DNA of 64,000 bases from Siphonodentalium dalli (lineage: Eukaryota > Mollusca > Scaphopoda > Gadilida > Siphonodentaliidae): positions 9,093,314 to 9,157,313 of the forward strand of contig CP136068.1 in NCBI GenBank assembly GCA_032622095.1. Reading direction: 5' to 3'. A model generated the notes under the pieces. The model was given only the letters and a program-made list of their open reading frames with translations, had not been told where the DNA came from and did not search any database. Position numbers and translations under genes: made by a program. The first letter of the stretch is position 1; each line of letters opens with the position of its first letter. Shown piece after piece: positions 13,575 to 27,500 of the stretch.

Positions 13575-16500
13575 TTAACCCCACGCAGCTGGATTTCTAG
13601 AGCACGAGGTCAGCACGGGTCCGGACATATTCGTCGTGATTTCATATAGATTGGCATTTCTACCTAATTTCGAGGTACCAGGACACTCTACAGAGATATC
13701 CCTCCACATTAGTTGATGCATATTTGTAGAGAGTGTGACCGCTGGTAGTGGAAAACCACCCACGCAGTTGAAATTTGGCAAAAGCAGGTCATCACGGAAT
13801 TCAATACTTCTATGTACAAACCGAACATGATCGCTATTATGGCCCGTTTTTAGGGCTCCAGGACACCACACACGCATAACCCGCGAACATAACAGGCATG
13901 TCATTGTGGTCAACACATCAGCTATATTTACAATTTAACCCCACGCAGCTGGATTTCTAGAGCACGAGGTCAGCACGGGTCCCGACATATTCTTCGTGAT
14001 TTCATATAAATTGGCATTTCTACCTAATTTCGAGGTACCAGGACACTCTACAGAGATATCCCTCCACATTAGTTGATGCATATGTGTAGAGAGTGTGACC
14101 GCTGGTAGTGGAAAACCACCCCACGCAGTTGAAATTTGGTAAAAACAGGTCATCACGGACTTCAATACGTCTATTTACAAACCGAACATTATCGCTAGTA
14201 TGGCCCGTTTTTAGGGCTCCAGGACACCACACACGCATAACCCACGAACATAGCAGGCATGTCATTGTGGTCAACACATCATCCCTATTTACAATTTAAC
14301 CCCACGCAGCTGGATTTCTAGAGCACGAGGTCAGCACGGGTCCCGACATATTCGTCGTGATTTCATATAAATTGGCATTTCTACCTAATTTCGAGGTACC
14401 AGGACACTCTACAGAGATAACCCTCCACATTAGTTGATTCATATGAGTAGACAGTGTGACCGCTGGTAGTGTAAAACCGCCCCACGCAGTTTAAATTTGG
14501 TAAAAACAGGTCATCACGGACTTCAATACGTCTATGTACAAACCGAACATTATCGCTATTATGGCCCGTTTTTAGGGCTCCAGGACACCACACACGCATA
14601 ACCCACGAACATATCAGGTATGCCATTGTGGTCAACACATCAGCCCTAATTACAATTTAACCCCACGCAGCTGGATTTCTAGAGCACGAGGTCAGCACGG
14701 GTCCGGACATATTCGTCGTGATTTCATATAGATTGGCATTTCTACCTAATTTCGAGGTACTAGGACACTCTACAGAGATATCCCTCCACATTAGTTGATG
14801 CATATTTGTAGAGAGTGTGACCGCTGGTAGTGGAAAACCACCCACGCAGTTGAAATTTGGAAAAAGCAGGTCATCACGGAATTCAATACTTCTATGTACA
14901 AACCGAACATGATCGCTATTATGGCCCGTTTTTAGGGCTCCAGGACACCACACACGCATAACCCGCGAACATAACAGGCATGTCATTGTGGTCAACACAT
15001 CAGCCATATTTACAATTTAACCCCACGCAGCTGGATTTCTAGAGCACGAGGTCAGCACGGGTCCCGACATATTCTTCGTGATTTCATATAAATTGGCATT
15101 TCTACCTAATTTCGAGGTACCAGGACACTCTACAGAGATATCCCTCCACATTAGTTGATGCATATTTGTAGAGAGTGTGACCGCTGGTAGTGGAAAACCA
15201 CCCACGCAGTTGAAATTTGGCAAAAGCAGGTCATCACGGAATTCAATACTTCTATGTACAAACCGAACATGATCGCTATTATGGCCCGTTTTTAGGGCTC
15301 CAGGACACCACACACGCATAACCCACGAACATAGCAGGTATGTCATTGTGGTCAACACATCAGCCCTAATTACAATTTAACCCCACGCAGCTGGATTTCT
15401 AGAGCACGAGGTCAGCACGGGTCCCGACATATTCGTCGTGATTTCATATAAATTGGCATTTCTACCTAATTTTGAGGTACCAGGACACTCTACAGAGATA
15501 TCCCTCCACATTAGTTGACTCATATTTGTAGAGAGTGTGACCGCTGGTATTGGAAAACCACCCCACGCAGTTGAAATTTGGTAAAAGTAGGTCATCACGT
15601 ACTTCAATACGTCTATGTACAAACCGAACATTATCGCTATTATAGCCCGTTTTTAGGGCTCCAGGACACTCCACACGCATAACCCACGAACATAGCAGGT
15701 ATGTCATTGTGGTCAACACATCAGCCCTAATTACAATTTAACCCCACGCAGCTGGATTTCTAGAGCACGAGGTCAGCACGGGTCCCGACATATTCTTCGT
15801 GATTTCATATAAATTGGCATTTCTACCTAATTTCGAGGTACCAGGACACTCTACAGAGATATCCCTCCACATTAGTTGATGCATATGTGTAGAGAGTGTG
15901 ACCGCTGGTAGTGGAAAACCACCCCACGCAGTTGAAATTTGGTAAAAACAGGTCATCACGGACTTCAATACGTCTATTTACAAACCGAACATTATCGCTA
16001 GTATGGCCCGTTTTTAGGGCTCCAGGACACCACACACGCATAACCCACGAACATAGCAGGCATGTCATTGTGGTCAACACATCATCCCTATTTACAATTT
16101 AACCCCACGCAGCTGGATTTCTAGAGCACGAGGTCAGCACGGGTCCCGACATATTCGTCGTGATTTCATATAAATTGGCATTTCTACCTAATTTCGAGGT
16201 ACTAGGACACTCTACAGAGATAACCCTCCACATTAGTTGATTCATATGTGTAGACAGTGTGACCGCTGGTAGTGTAAAACCGCCCCACGCAGTTTAAATT
16301 TGGTAAAAACAGGTCATCACGGACTTCAATACGTCTATGTACAAACCGAACATTATCGCTATTATGGCCCGTTTTTAGGGCTCCAGGACACCACACACGC
16401 ATAACCCACGAACATATCAGGTATGTCATTGTGGTCAACACATCAGCCCTAATTACAATTTAACCCCACGCAGCTGGATTTCTAGAGCACGAGGTCAGCA

Positions 16501-17540
16501 CGGGTCCGGACATATTCGTCGTGATTTCATATAGATTGGCATTTCTACCTAATTTCGAGGTACTAGGACACTCTACAGAGATATCCCTCCACATTAGTTG
16601 ATGCATATTTGTAGAGAGTGTGACCGCTGGTAGTGGAAAACCACCCACGCAGTTGAAATTTGGCAAAAGCATGTCATCACGGAATTCAATACTTCTATGT
16701 ACAAACCGAACATGATCGCTATTATGGCCCGTTTTTAGGGCTCCAGGACACCACACACGCATAACCCGCGAACATAACAGGCATGTCATTGTGGTCAACA
16801 CATCAGCCATATTTACAATTTAACCCCACGCAGCTGGATTTCTAGAGCACGAGGTCAGCACGGGTCCCGACATATTCTTCGTGATTTCATATAAATTGGC
16901 ATTTCTACCTAATTTCGAGGTACCAGGACACTCTACAGAGATATCCCTCCACATTAGTTGATGCATATTTGTAGAGAGTGTGACCGCTGGTAGTGGAAAA
17001 CCACCCACGCAGTTGAAATTTGGCAAAAGCAGGTCATCACGGAATTCAATACTTCTATGTACAAACCGAACATGATCGCTATTATGGCCCGTTTTTAGGG
17101 CTCCAGGACACCACACACGCATAACCCACGAACATAGCAGGTATGTCATTGTGGTCAACACATCAGCCCTAATTACAATTTAACCCCACGCAGCTGGATT
17201 TCTAGTGCACGAGGTCAGCACGGGTCCCGACATATTCGTCGTGATTTCATATAGATTGGCATTTCTACCTAATTTCGAGGTACCAGGACACTCTACAGAG
17301 ATATCCCTCCACATTAGTTGACTCATATTTGTAGAGAGTGTGACCGCTGGTATTGGAAAACCACCCCACGCAGTTGAAATTTGGTAAAAGTAGGTCATCA
17401 CGTACTTCAATACGTCTATGTACAAACCGAACATTATCGCTATTATAGCCCGTTTTTAGGGCTCCAGGACACTCCACACGCATAACCCACGAACATAGCA
17501 GGTATGTCATTGTGGTCAACACATCAGCCCTAATTACAAT
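13575..17540 (+). repeat. Second higher-order repeat, 1803 bp (5 satellite units)
   Basis: From about 13.6 kb a different set of unit variants dominates (for example gcaaaagcaggtcatcacggaattc and ccacccacgcag, which lacks one c). The same series of variants repeats at a 1803-bp offset: matching units start at 14108 and 15911, 14657 and 16460, 15017 and 16820, 15377 and 17180. 1803 is close to five units of 361. This block is more diverged from the consensus than the 3970-bp block to its left. Confidence 0.85.
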
Positions 17541-17699
17541 TTAACCCCACGCAGCTGGATTTCTAGTGCACGAGGTCAGCACGGGTCCCGACATATTCGT
17601 CGTGATTTCATATAGATTTTCATTTCTACCTAATTTCGAGGTACCAGGACACTCTACAGAGATATCCCTCCACATTAGTTGATGCATATGTGTAGAGAG

Positions 17700-18764
17700 T
17701 GTGACCGCTGGTATAGTGGAAAACCACCCCACGCAGTTGAAATTTGGTAAAAAATGTCATCACGGACTTCAATACGTCTATGTACAAACCAAAAATTATC
17801 GCTTTTATGGCCCGTTTTTAGGGCTCAAGGACACTCCACACGCATAATCCACGAACATAACATGTATATCATTGTGGTCAACACATCAACCCTAATTACA
17901 ATTTAACCCCACGTAGTCGGATATCTAGAGCATGAGGTCAGCACGGGTCCCGACATATTCGTCGTGATTTCATATAAATTTGCATTTCTACCTAATTTCG
18001 AGGTACCAGGACAATCTACAGAGATATCCCTCAACATTAGTTGATGCAAATGTGTAGACAGTGTGACCGCTGGTAGTGGAAAACCACCGCACGCAGTTGA
18101 AATTTGGGAAAAGTATAATAGGTAATCACGGACTTCAATACTTCAGTGTACAGACCGAACATTATCGCTATTATGGCCCGATTTTAGAGCTCCAGGTCAC
18201 TCCACACGCATATCCCACGAACATGGTTAGTCTTTAGTGGTGATCACCACATCAGTCCTAATTACAGTTTAACCCCGCGCAGCCTGATATCTAGAGCCGA
18301 TGTCAGCACGGGTCCCGACATATTCGTCGTGGTTTAATATAAATTGTCATTTTTACCTAATTTCGAGGTGCCATGACTCTTTGGAGATGTCCGTCCACAT
18401 TAGTGATTTCGCATCAATTGCCGTGTTTACCTAATTGCGAGGTACCGGGACTCGCTGTGGAGATGTACATGCGCCCTCAAATTTTGGTTATTAGTAGTGC
18501 GTTTCACATTACCTCTGATAATGGGAAACCACCTCACACAGTTACATGAAGTTTGGCAAAAGTATGTCATCATGGACCCTTGATATTTACACAACAAACT
18601 CATCTGATAACCAGCCGATAAATAAGTTATTCCAGTAGTAATCTCTATACTATAGTGACCGTTACAAATGAACACACGCAGCTCAAGGACGATGTCAACA
18701 CGAGCCAGGGCATAAATGTCGTGATTTCAAATAAATCGTCATTTGAGTCCAATTTCAGGATGCT
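17700..18764 (+). repeat. Decaying edge of the left satellite array
   Basis: The units become steadily more diverged toward the right: substitutions and small indels appear from about 17.74 kb. By 18.4-18.76 kb only the strongest blocks can be followed (gcgaggtaccgggac, acctcacacagtt, gatgtcaacacgagcc, atgtcgtgatttcaaataaat). No satellite similarity is visible after about 18764. Confidence 0.85.
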
Positions 18765-18882
18765 CAGCGTTATTTGGTAATGGAGTGAAGTATATTTTTA
18801 GAGATCGAAGAAGTTATCGACTCTATGCAGCTGAGGATGTGAAGAATACGCCATGTCACTAACTCGCGGCCATATTGGAACC

Positions 18883-19040
18883 ACAGGCTCGGTTCAGCGG
18901 TTATAGTGCTATACATGTCAAAGTTCTGGAGTAGCATTTCCGTATATGGAAACCGGAATAATCCATAACTTCGTTATCTGATCTGGAAAGCTACTCCAAA
19001 ACATTGACCTTTATCACTAAAACCACGAAACCTGAGCTGG
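18883..19040. mobile_element. Imperfect fold-back element at the satellite edge
   Basis: The segment beginning caggctcggttcagcgg and running to gttctggagtagcatttcc (18883 to about 18943) is matched by an inverted copy from ggaaagctactccaaaac to cctgagctgg (about 18985-19040). The arms are about 55-60 bp with several mismatches and one small indel, and the loop is about 45 bp. This looks like a MITE or fold-back remnant. No target duplication was identified. Confidence 0.5.
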
Positions 19041-19273
19041 ATAAATCTCGGAAATCACGGATCGGAGCTGGATTAATCCAAAACGGCAGCGACTCAGTGA
19101 TCTCGCTTATTGGGTCATCACAGAATCTGATACCGGTATGTATATCAGACATTTATATCAGAGCGCATATGTCCCGCTTTTAGAGTTGATGACCACTAAA
19201 GATGTATAAATCGCTAGAAAATTCGCAAGATTGTCAAGATGTAGAAAAATTCAAATGGTTACGAGAATATAGT

Positions 19274-19460
19274 GGGGCTCGTTAGGTTCAATCGTAAAAG
19301 TGGGCATAAGTGTATTTTGAGTATGTTAGTACTATAGTACTATATCTTTGAGAATCGTTGATAAAAATGGGCGTAAGTATATTTTCGACAGAGCAGGGCG
19401 TCATATTTGAGCGTCATGTTTGTGTATATTTTTGACTAACGATTGAACCTAACGAGCCCC
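19274..19460. mobile_element. Small inverted-repeat transposon (MITE), 22-bp termini
   Basis: Perfect 22-bp inverted termini begin ggggctcgttaggttcaatc at 19274-19295 and are mirrored at 19439-19460. Just outside, ATAGT on the left and the complementary CTAT on the right extend the symmetry and suggest a TA target site as in Tc1/mariner-type MITEs. The interior is 143 bp, with two related segments (gtgggcataagtgtatttt and atgggcgtaagtatatttt) and no coding capacity. Confidence 0.7.
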
Positions 19461-19920
19461 CTATCTTATGTTACGGGTGCGGGTGTACTCCATCGATGCC
19501 CCGTTTGTGCGGAGTTAAAAAAGACGGGAAAAGTCGCGTGCGGCGATCTGAATAAACCGATTGTTTTCGTGGTACAATTGGAAAAAGTAGAATTGTACCA
19601 CAAAACTGGAACGATATAGCCATGGTAACTCGGGCCACTGGCCAATCAGGACATGGCTTTTAAGCATAGTTAGGCAGGGTCGTAAATTACAATATAATAT
19701 GTATGACACAGTGGCCATCACACTGATGTCCATTATAAATTTATCCCAAGCTGCCGGAATTCATTCGAACGAAGTCCACAAGAAGATCGATATTTATAAA
19801 CGTCGATATTCCATATAGCCTACATTGACGCTTTGACATAAATTCATTGTGTTGCACAATCTGTTTAGATGGTTTTCCATGTGCATTGTAGTATCTTATT
19901 AGAAGAAATCGACCCAACGA
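19461..19920. other. Spacer without recognised gene; one hairpin
   Basis: No gene is seen. A hairpin with arms ttttcgtggtacaatt and aattgtaccacaaaa lies at about 19564-19605, with an 11-bp loop. Nothing else stands out. Confidence 0.5.
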
Positions 19921-19927
19921 TAGGAGG

Positions 19928-20510
19928 GGCGGGTATTTTCGGGACACCGGGATCGACCCTTTTTATTTTTCGGGAATTGGGATCGTCAGATTTAATTTTC
20001 CGGGAATCGGGAACAGAATTCCACCGGGACCCGGGAAAGGTTGAAATTATTTTCCGGGACCCGGGAAATTATCCCCAATTAATCGGGATTTCCATTTTTA
20101 TTCACCACATGAATTTGCATACATCACCTGGACATTTAGGGAATACCTGGTTTGCAGTGGTGTAGATCAGTGTAAAGAGTGATCTGTTGATTCTGTTCAA
20201 TGGATTTGCATATAGGTTCGCATTTTATGTCATGTAAAATGATGTAATTGACCAGACAGTAGCCAACAAATCAAAATATAGCATAAAAATACAATATATG
20301 TAGGCTACATTGATCTACATTACTTGTGAATATTGTATGTTTTGTCGATACTCTATGTAATATTTTAATTCCTGGGAACTGGCTTTTTTTTACTGGGAAC
20401 TGGGATTTGCTTTTAATTCCTGGGAGCTGGGAAATGGCATATTTTTTTCCTGGGAACTGGGATTTGCTGATTTATTTCCTGGGAATCTGGGATTGGACCC
20501 CCCCCCCTCA
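19928..20510. repeat. Degenerate GGGA-rich minisatellite in two blocks
   Basis: Block one (19928-20090) has repeats of the type cgggaatcgggaacag and ccgggacccggg. Block two (20366-20510) has repeats of the type cctgggaactgggatttg spaced about 35 bp, ending in a C run. The shared form is GGGA-N(3-4)-GGGA separated by T-rich spacers. The intervening 275 bp (20091-20365) is AT-rich and unremarkable. Confidence 0.6.
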
Positions 20511-21584
20511 AATAGGACTGTAATTTTTATATTTTATACGCATAAGATGTCTGTCGCCACTAATCTGTCCCAATTATTGAGCTGAATGATACTCAGCAAT
20601 AAATAAATTAGACCACTATAAATGGAATGTGTTCCGTCCGGATTCTTTACAAATTTACATTTTAAGCCGATAATTATATTATAGGCCGTGAAGTTCTGTT
20701 GTGATGCCATATTAACATATACAGAGTATTCGTAGATAATTTGTTAACACAGTGCAAAAGTAACGGACACCATATCGAATGATCTGGTGGAAATATTCAG
20801 ATTGAAACTTGGTATTATGTCCAAGTCATAATTTTAACATTCAATGAAACATATAATGAAAACATTTTCACAACGTTCTTGTTTGGTTGCTGTCCTGACA
20901 GACCAGAATTCTACAGTTTACTTATTAAATACAGTAGAATAAGCGCGAAATTTTAATAACAAATAGTGCTTGGAAATCAGCGATGTTGTCAATTTGAAAT
21001 AACTATGGTAATTGAAGTTATTAGCCATACTTTATATTTTTTATTGAGGGACACCGGTCGACCAATTTTTAAATGGGGATCACCACCTATATATATACCA
21101 TTAGCAATGGCATCTCTGTGGATTATCTTGATACTTTTATATCAATGATATAATCAGTATAAATAATAAGGGGCAGATATAACAAAATGCTGCAAAAATT
21201 AAAAAAAAATGCAACATTTCAGATCCTTTCTTTAGTGATTGGATTCTCACATTCACTTAGAATCATAATTATACCGGTACATTAAAGGTACTCAATCCGA
21301 TAAAACTCCTCTCAACTACTATTTCAATGTCTTCGCGGGTCAAAAATATTTTATTCGAGTTGAGGAAGTCACCCATCAAAGCTCAGATTTGTTAGATATC
21401 GATTTTAGAAATATATTATTTTTCATTATCGGGAATACTATCTGGCCCAGAACTCAGTCAAAATTGCGTTAAAATTACCACTTGATTTTAGAGTTATCCA
21501 TCCTTGTCTGTTTGAATATATTTGGAGTACACATCCAGAGCATATTACGGCAGTTATTAGTACTCATCTCGAGTTAATAAGAAA
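20511..21584. other. AT-rich spacer, nothing recognised
   Basis: No coding region, tandem repeat or inverted repeat is convincing here. The longest open frame (20966-21148, plus) is 60 codons and resembles nothing known. The satellite resumes abruptly at about 21585. Confidence 0.5.
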
Positions 21585-24500
21585 TTTCAACTGCGTGGGG
21601 CGGCTTTACACTACCAGCGGTCACACTGTCTACACATATGAATCAACTAATGTGGAGGGTTATCTCTGTAGAGTGTCCTGGTACCTCGAAATTAGGTAGA
21701 AATGCCAATTTATATGAAATCACGACGAATATGTCCAGACCCGTGCTGACCTCGTGCTCTAGAAATCCAGCTGCGTGGGGTTAAATTGTAAATAGGGCTG
21801 ATGTGTTGACCACAATGACATACCTGTTGTGTTCATGGGTTATGCGTGTGGAGTGTCCTGGAGCCCTAAAAACGGGCCATAATAGCGATAATGTTCGGTT
21901 TGTACATAGACGTATTGAAGTCCGTGATGACCTGTTTTTACCAAATTTCAACTGCGTGGGGCGGCTCTACACTACCAGCGGTCACACTGTCTACACATAT
22001 GAATCAACTAATGTGGAGGGATATCTCTGTAGAGTGTCCTGGTACCTCGAAATTAGGTAGAAATGCCAATTTATATGAAATCACGACGAATATGTCGGGA
22101 CCCGTGCTGACCTCGTGCTCTAAAATCCAGCTGCGTGGGGTTAAATTGTAAATTGGGATGATGTGCTGACCACAATGACATGCCTGATATGTTCGTGGGT
22201 TATGCGTGTGTGGTGTCCTGAAGCCCTAAAAACGGGCCATAATAGCGATCATGTTCGGTTTGTACATAGACGTATTGAAGTCCGTGATGACCTGTTTTTA
22301 ACAAATTTCAAATGTGTTGGGTGGTTTTCCACTACCAGCGGTCACACTCTCTACACATATGCATCAACTAATGTGGAGGGATATCTCTGTAGAGTGTCCT
22401 GGTACCTCGAAATTAGGTAGAAATGCCAATTTATATGAAATCACGAAGAATATGTCGGGACCCGTGCTGACCTCGTGCTCTAGAAATCCAGCTGCGTGGG
22501 GTTAAATTGTAAATATGGCTGATGTGTTGACCACAATGACATGCCTGTTATGTTCGCGGGTTATGCGTGTGTGGTGTCCTGGAGCCCTACAAACGGGCCA
22601 TAATAGCGATCATGTTCGGTTTGTACATAGACGTATTGAAGTCCGTGATGACCTGCTTTTGCCAAATTTCAACTGCGTGGGTGGTTTTCCACTACCAGCG
22701 GTCACACTCTCTACAAATAGGCATCAACTAATGTGGAGGGATATGTCTGTAGAGTGTCCTGGTACCTCGAAATTAGGTAGAAATGCCAATCTATATGAAA
22801 TCACGACGAATATGTCCTGACCCGTGCTGACCTCCTGCTCTAGAAATCCAGCTGCGTGGGGTTAAATTGTAATTAGGGCTGATGTGTTGACCACAATGAC
22901 ATACCTGATATGTTCGTGGGTTATGCGTGTGTGGTGTCCTGGAGCCCTAAAAACGGGCCATAATAGCGATAATGTTCGGTTTGTACATAGACGTATTGAA
23001 GTCCGTGATGACCTGTTTTAAAAAAATTTCAACTGCGTGGGGCGGCTTTACACTACCAGCGGTCGCACTGTCTACACATATGAATCAACTAATGTGGAGG
23101 GTTATCTCTGTAGAGTGTCCTTGTACCTCGAAATTAGGTAGAAATGCCAATTTATATGAAATGACGACGAATATGTCGGGACCCGTGCTGACCTCGTGCT
23201 CTAGAAATCCAGCTGCGTGGGGTTAAATTGTAAATAGGGATGATGTGTTGACCACAATGACATACCTGTTGTGTTCATGGGTTATGCGTGTGTGGTGTCC
23301 TGGAGCCCTAAAAACGGGCCATAATAGCGATAATGTTCGGTTTGTACATAGACGTATTGAAGTCCGTGATGACCTGTTTTTACCACATTTCAACTGCGTG
23401 GGGCGGCTTTACACTACCATCGGTCACACTGTCTACACATATGAATCAACTAATGTGGAGGGTTATCTCTGTAGAGTGTCCTGGTACCTCGAAATTAGGT
23501 AGAAATGCCAATTTATATGAAATCACGAAGAATATGTCGGGACCCGTGCTGACCTCGTGCTCTAGAAATCCGGCTGCGTGGGGTTAAATTGTAAATATGG
23601 CTGATGTGTTGACCACAATGACATGCCTGTTATGTTCGCGGGTTATGCGTGTGTGGTGTCCTGGAGCCCTAAATACGGGCCATAATAGCGATCATGTTCG
23701 GTTTGTACATAGAAGTATTGAAGTCCGTGATGACCTGCTTTTGCCAAATTTCAACTGCGTGGGTGGTTTTCCACTACCAGCGGTCACACTCTCTACAAAT
23801 ATGCATCAACTAATGTGGAGGGATATGTCTGTAGAGTGTCCTGGTACCTCGAAATTAGGTAGAAATGCCAATCTATATGAAATCACGACGAATATGTCCT
23901 GACCCGTGCTGACCTGCTGCTCTAGAAATCCAGCTGCGTGGGGTTAAATTGTAATTAGGGCTGATGTGTTGACCACAATGACATACCTGATATGTTCGTG
24001 GGTTATGCGTGTGTGGTGTCCTGGAGCCCTAAAAACGGGCCATAATAGCGATAATGTTCGGTTTGTACATAGACGTATTGAAGTCCGTGATGACCTGTTT
24101 TAAAAAAAATTCAACTGCGTGGGGCGGCTTTACACTACCAGCGGTCGCACTGTCTACACATATGAATCAACTAATGTGGAGGATTATCTCTGTAGAGTGT
24201 CCTGGTACCTCGAAATTAGGTAGAAATGCCAATTTATATGAAATGACGACGAATATGTCGGGACCCGTGCTGACCTCGTGCTCTAGAAATCCAGCTGCGT
24301 GGGGTTAAATTGTAAATAGGGATGATGTGTTGACCACAATGACATGCCTGATATGTTCGTGGGTTATGCGTGTGTGGTGTCCTGGAGCCCTAAAAACGGG
24401 CCATAATAGCGATAATGTTCGGTTTGTACATAGACGTATTGAAGTCCGTGATGACCTGTTTTTACCACATTTCAACTGCGTGGGGCGGCTTTACACTACC

Positions 24501-27500
24501 ATCGGTCACACTGTCTACACATATGAATCAACTAATGTGGAGGGTTATCTCTGTAGAGTGTCCTGGTACCTCGAAATTAGGTAGAAATGCCAATTTATAT
24601 GAAATCACGAAGAATATGTCGGAACCCGTGCTGACCTCGTGCTCTAGAAATCCGGCTGCGTGGGGTTAAATTGTAAATATGGCTGATGTGTTGACCACAA
24701 TGACATGCCTGTTATGTTCGCGGGTTATGCGTGTGTGGTGTCCTGGAGCCCTAAATACGGGCCATAATAGCGATCATGTTCGGTTTGTACATAGAAGTAT
24801 TGAAGTCCGTGATGACCTGCTTTTGCCAAATTTCAACTGCGTGGGTGGTTTTCCACTACCAGCGGTCACACTCTCTACAAATATGCATCAACTAATGTGG
24901 AGGGATATGTCTGTAGAGTGTCCTGGTACCTCGAAATTAGGTAGAAATGCCAATCTATATGAAATCACGACGAATATGTCCGGACCCGTGCTGACCTGCT
25001 GCTCTAGAAATCCAGCTGCTTGGGGTTAAATTGTAATTAGGGCTGATGTGTTGACCACAATGACATACCTGATATGTTCGTGGGTTAAGCGTGTGTGGTG
25101 TCCTGGAGCCCTAAAAACGGGCCATAATAGCGATAATGTTCGGTTTGTACATAGACGTATTGAAGTCCGTGATGACCTGTTTAAAAAAAATTTCAACTGC
25201 GTGGGGCGGCTTTACACTACCAGCGGTCACACTGTCTACACATATGAATCAACTAATGTGGAGGGTTATCTCTGTAGAGTGTCCTTGTACCTCGAAATTA
25301 GGTAGAAATGCCAATTTATATGAAATGACGACGAATATGTCGGGACCCGTGCTGACCTCGTGCTCTAGAAATCCAGCTGCGTGGGGTTAAATTGTAAATA
25401 GGGATGATGTGTTGACCACAATGACATGCCTGATATGTTCGTGGGTTATGCGTGTGTGGTGTCCTGGAGCCCTAAAAACGGGCCATAATAGCGATAATGT
25501 TCGGTTTGTACATAGACGTATTGAAGTCCGTGATGACCTGTTTTTACCAAATTTCAACTGCGTGGGGCGGCTTTACACTACCAGCGGTCACACTATCTAC
25601 ACATATGAATCAACTAATGTGGAGGGTTATCTCTGTAGAGTGTCCTGGTACCTCGAAATTAGGTAGAAATGCCAATTTATATGAAATCACGACGAATATG
25701 TCGGGACACGTGCTGACCTCGTGCTCTAGAAATCCAGCTGCGTGGGGTTAAATTGTAAATAGGGATGATGTGTTGACCACAATGACATGCCTGTTATGTT
25801 CGTGGGTTATGCGTGTGTGGTGTCCTGGAGCCCTAAAAACGGGCCATACTAGCGATAACGTTCGGTTTGTACATAGACGTATTGAAGTCCGTGATGACCT
25901 GTTTTTACCAAATTTCAACTGCGTGGGGTGGTTTTCCACTACCAGCGGTCACACTCTCTACACATATGCATCAACTAATGTGGAGGGATATGTCTGTAGA
26001 GTGTCCTGGTACCTCGAAATTAGGTAGAAATGCCAATTTATATGAAATCACGAAGAATATGTCGGGACCCGTGCTGACCTCGTGCTCTAGAAATCCAGCT
26101 GCGTGGGGTTAAATTGTAAATATGGCTGATGTGTTGACCACAATTATATACCTGTTATGTTCGTGGGTTATGCGTGTGGAGTGTCCTGGAGCCCTAAAAA
26201 CGGGCCATAATAGCGATAATGTTTGGTTTGTACATAGACGTATTGAAGTCCGTGATGACCTGTTTTTACCAAATTTCAACTGCGTGGGGTGGTTTTCTAC
26301 TACCAGCGGTCACACTCTCTACACATATGCATCAACTAATATGGAGGGATATCTCTGTAGAGTGTCCTGGTACCTCGAAATTAGGTAGAAATGCCAATTT
26401 ATATGAAATCACGACGAATATGTCCAGACCCGTGCTGACCTCGTGCTCTAGAAATCCAGCTGCGTGGGGTTAAATTGTAAATAGGGCTGATGTGTTGACC
26501 ACAATGACATGCCTGTTATGTTCGCGGGTTATGCGTGTGTGGTGTCCTGGAGCCCTAAAAACGGGCCATAATAGCGATCATGTTCGGTTTGTACATAGAC
26601 GTATTGAAGTCCGTGATGACCTGCTTTTGCCAAATTTCAACTGCGTGGGTGGTTTTCCACTACCAGCGGTCACACTCTCTACAAATATGCATCAACTAAT
26701 GTGGAGGGATATGTCTGTAGAGTGTCCTGGTACCTCGAAATTAGGTAGAAATGCCAATCTATATGAAATCACGACGAATATGTCCGGACCCGTGCTGACC
26801 TCCTGCTCTAGAAATCCAGCTGCGTGGGGTTAAATTGTAATTAGGGCTGATGTGTTGACCACAATGACATACCTGATATGTTCGTGGGTTATGCGTGTGT
26901 GGTGTCCTGGAGCCCTAAAAACGGGCCATAATAGCGATAATGTTCGGTTTGTACATAGACGTATTGAAGTCCGTGATGACCTGTTTTTAAAAAATTTCAA
27001 CTGCGTGGGGCGGCTTTACACTACCAGCGGTCACACTGTCTACAAATATGCATCAACTAATGTGGAGGGTTATCTCTGTAGAGTGTCCTGGTACCTCGAA
27101 ATTAGGTAGAAATGCCAATTTATATGAAATCACGACGAATATGTCGGGACCCGTGCTGACCTCGTGCTCTAGAAATCCAGCTGCGTGGGGTTAAATTGTA
27201 AATAGGGATGATGTGTTGACCACAATGACATGCCTGTTATGTTCGTGGGTTATGCGTGTGTGGTGTCCTGGAGCCCTAAAAACGGGCCATAATAGCGATA
27301 ATGTTCGGTTTGTACATAGACGTATTGAAGTCCGTGATGACCTGTTTTTACCAAATTTCAACTGCGTGGGGTGGTTTTCCACTACCAGCGGTCACACTCT
27401 CTACACATATGCATCAACTAATGTGGAGGGATATCTCTGTAGAGTGTCCTGGTACCTCGAAATTAGGTAGAAATGCCAATTTATATGAAATCACGACGAA

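Larger units (their letters stand above)
1..18764 (+). repeat. Tandem 361-bp dimeric satellite, left array
   Basis: About 50 head-to-tail copies of a 361-bp unit fill the region; the unit start ccccacgcagctgg recurs at about 1291, 1652, 2013 and onward with very few differences. Each unit is two related halves: the block ccccacgcag starts at 1291 and again at 1471 (180 bp later), then at 1652 (181 bp later), and the halves share further blocks in the same phase (aggtca-N-cacgg about 28 bp in, ccaggacac about 101 bp in). Open frames of 62-116 codons on both strands arise only because each unit happens to lack stops. The unit is not a multiple of three, so no frame runs through. The orientation label is arbitrary. 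The left end is cut by the window edge. Confidence 0.97.

Noticed and set aside
1-18764. CRISPR array
   Set aside because: The regular repeats are contiguous 361-bp satellite units with no short unique spacers, in eukaryotic DNA.
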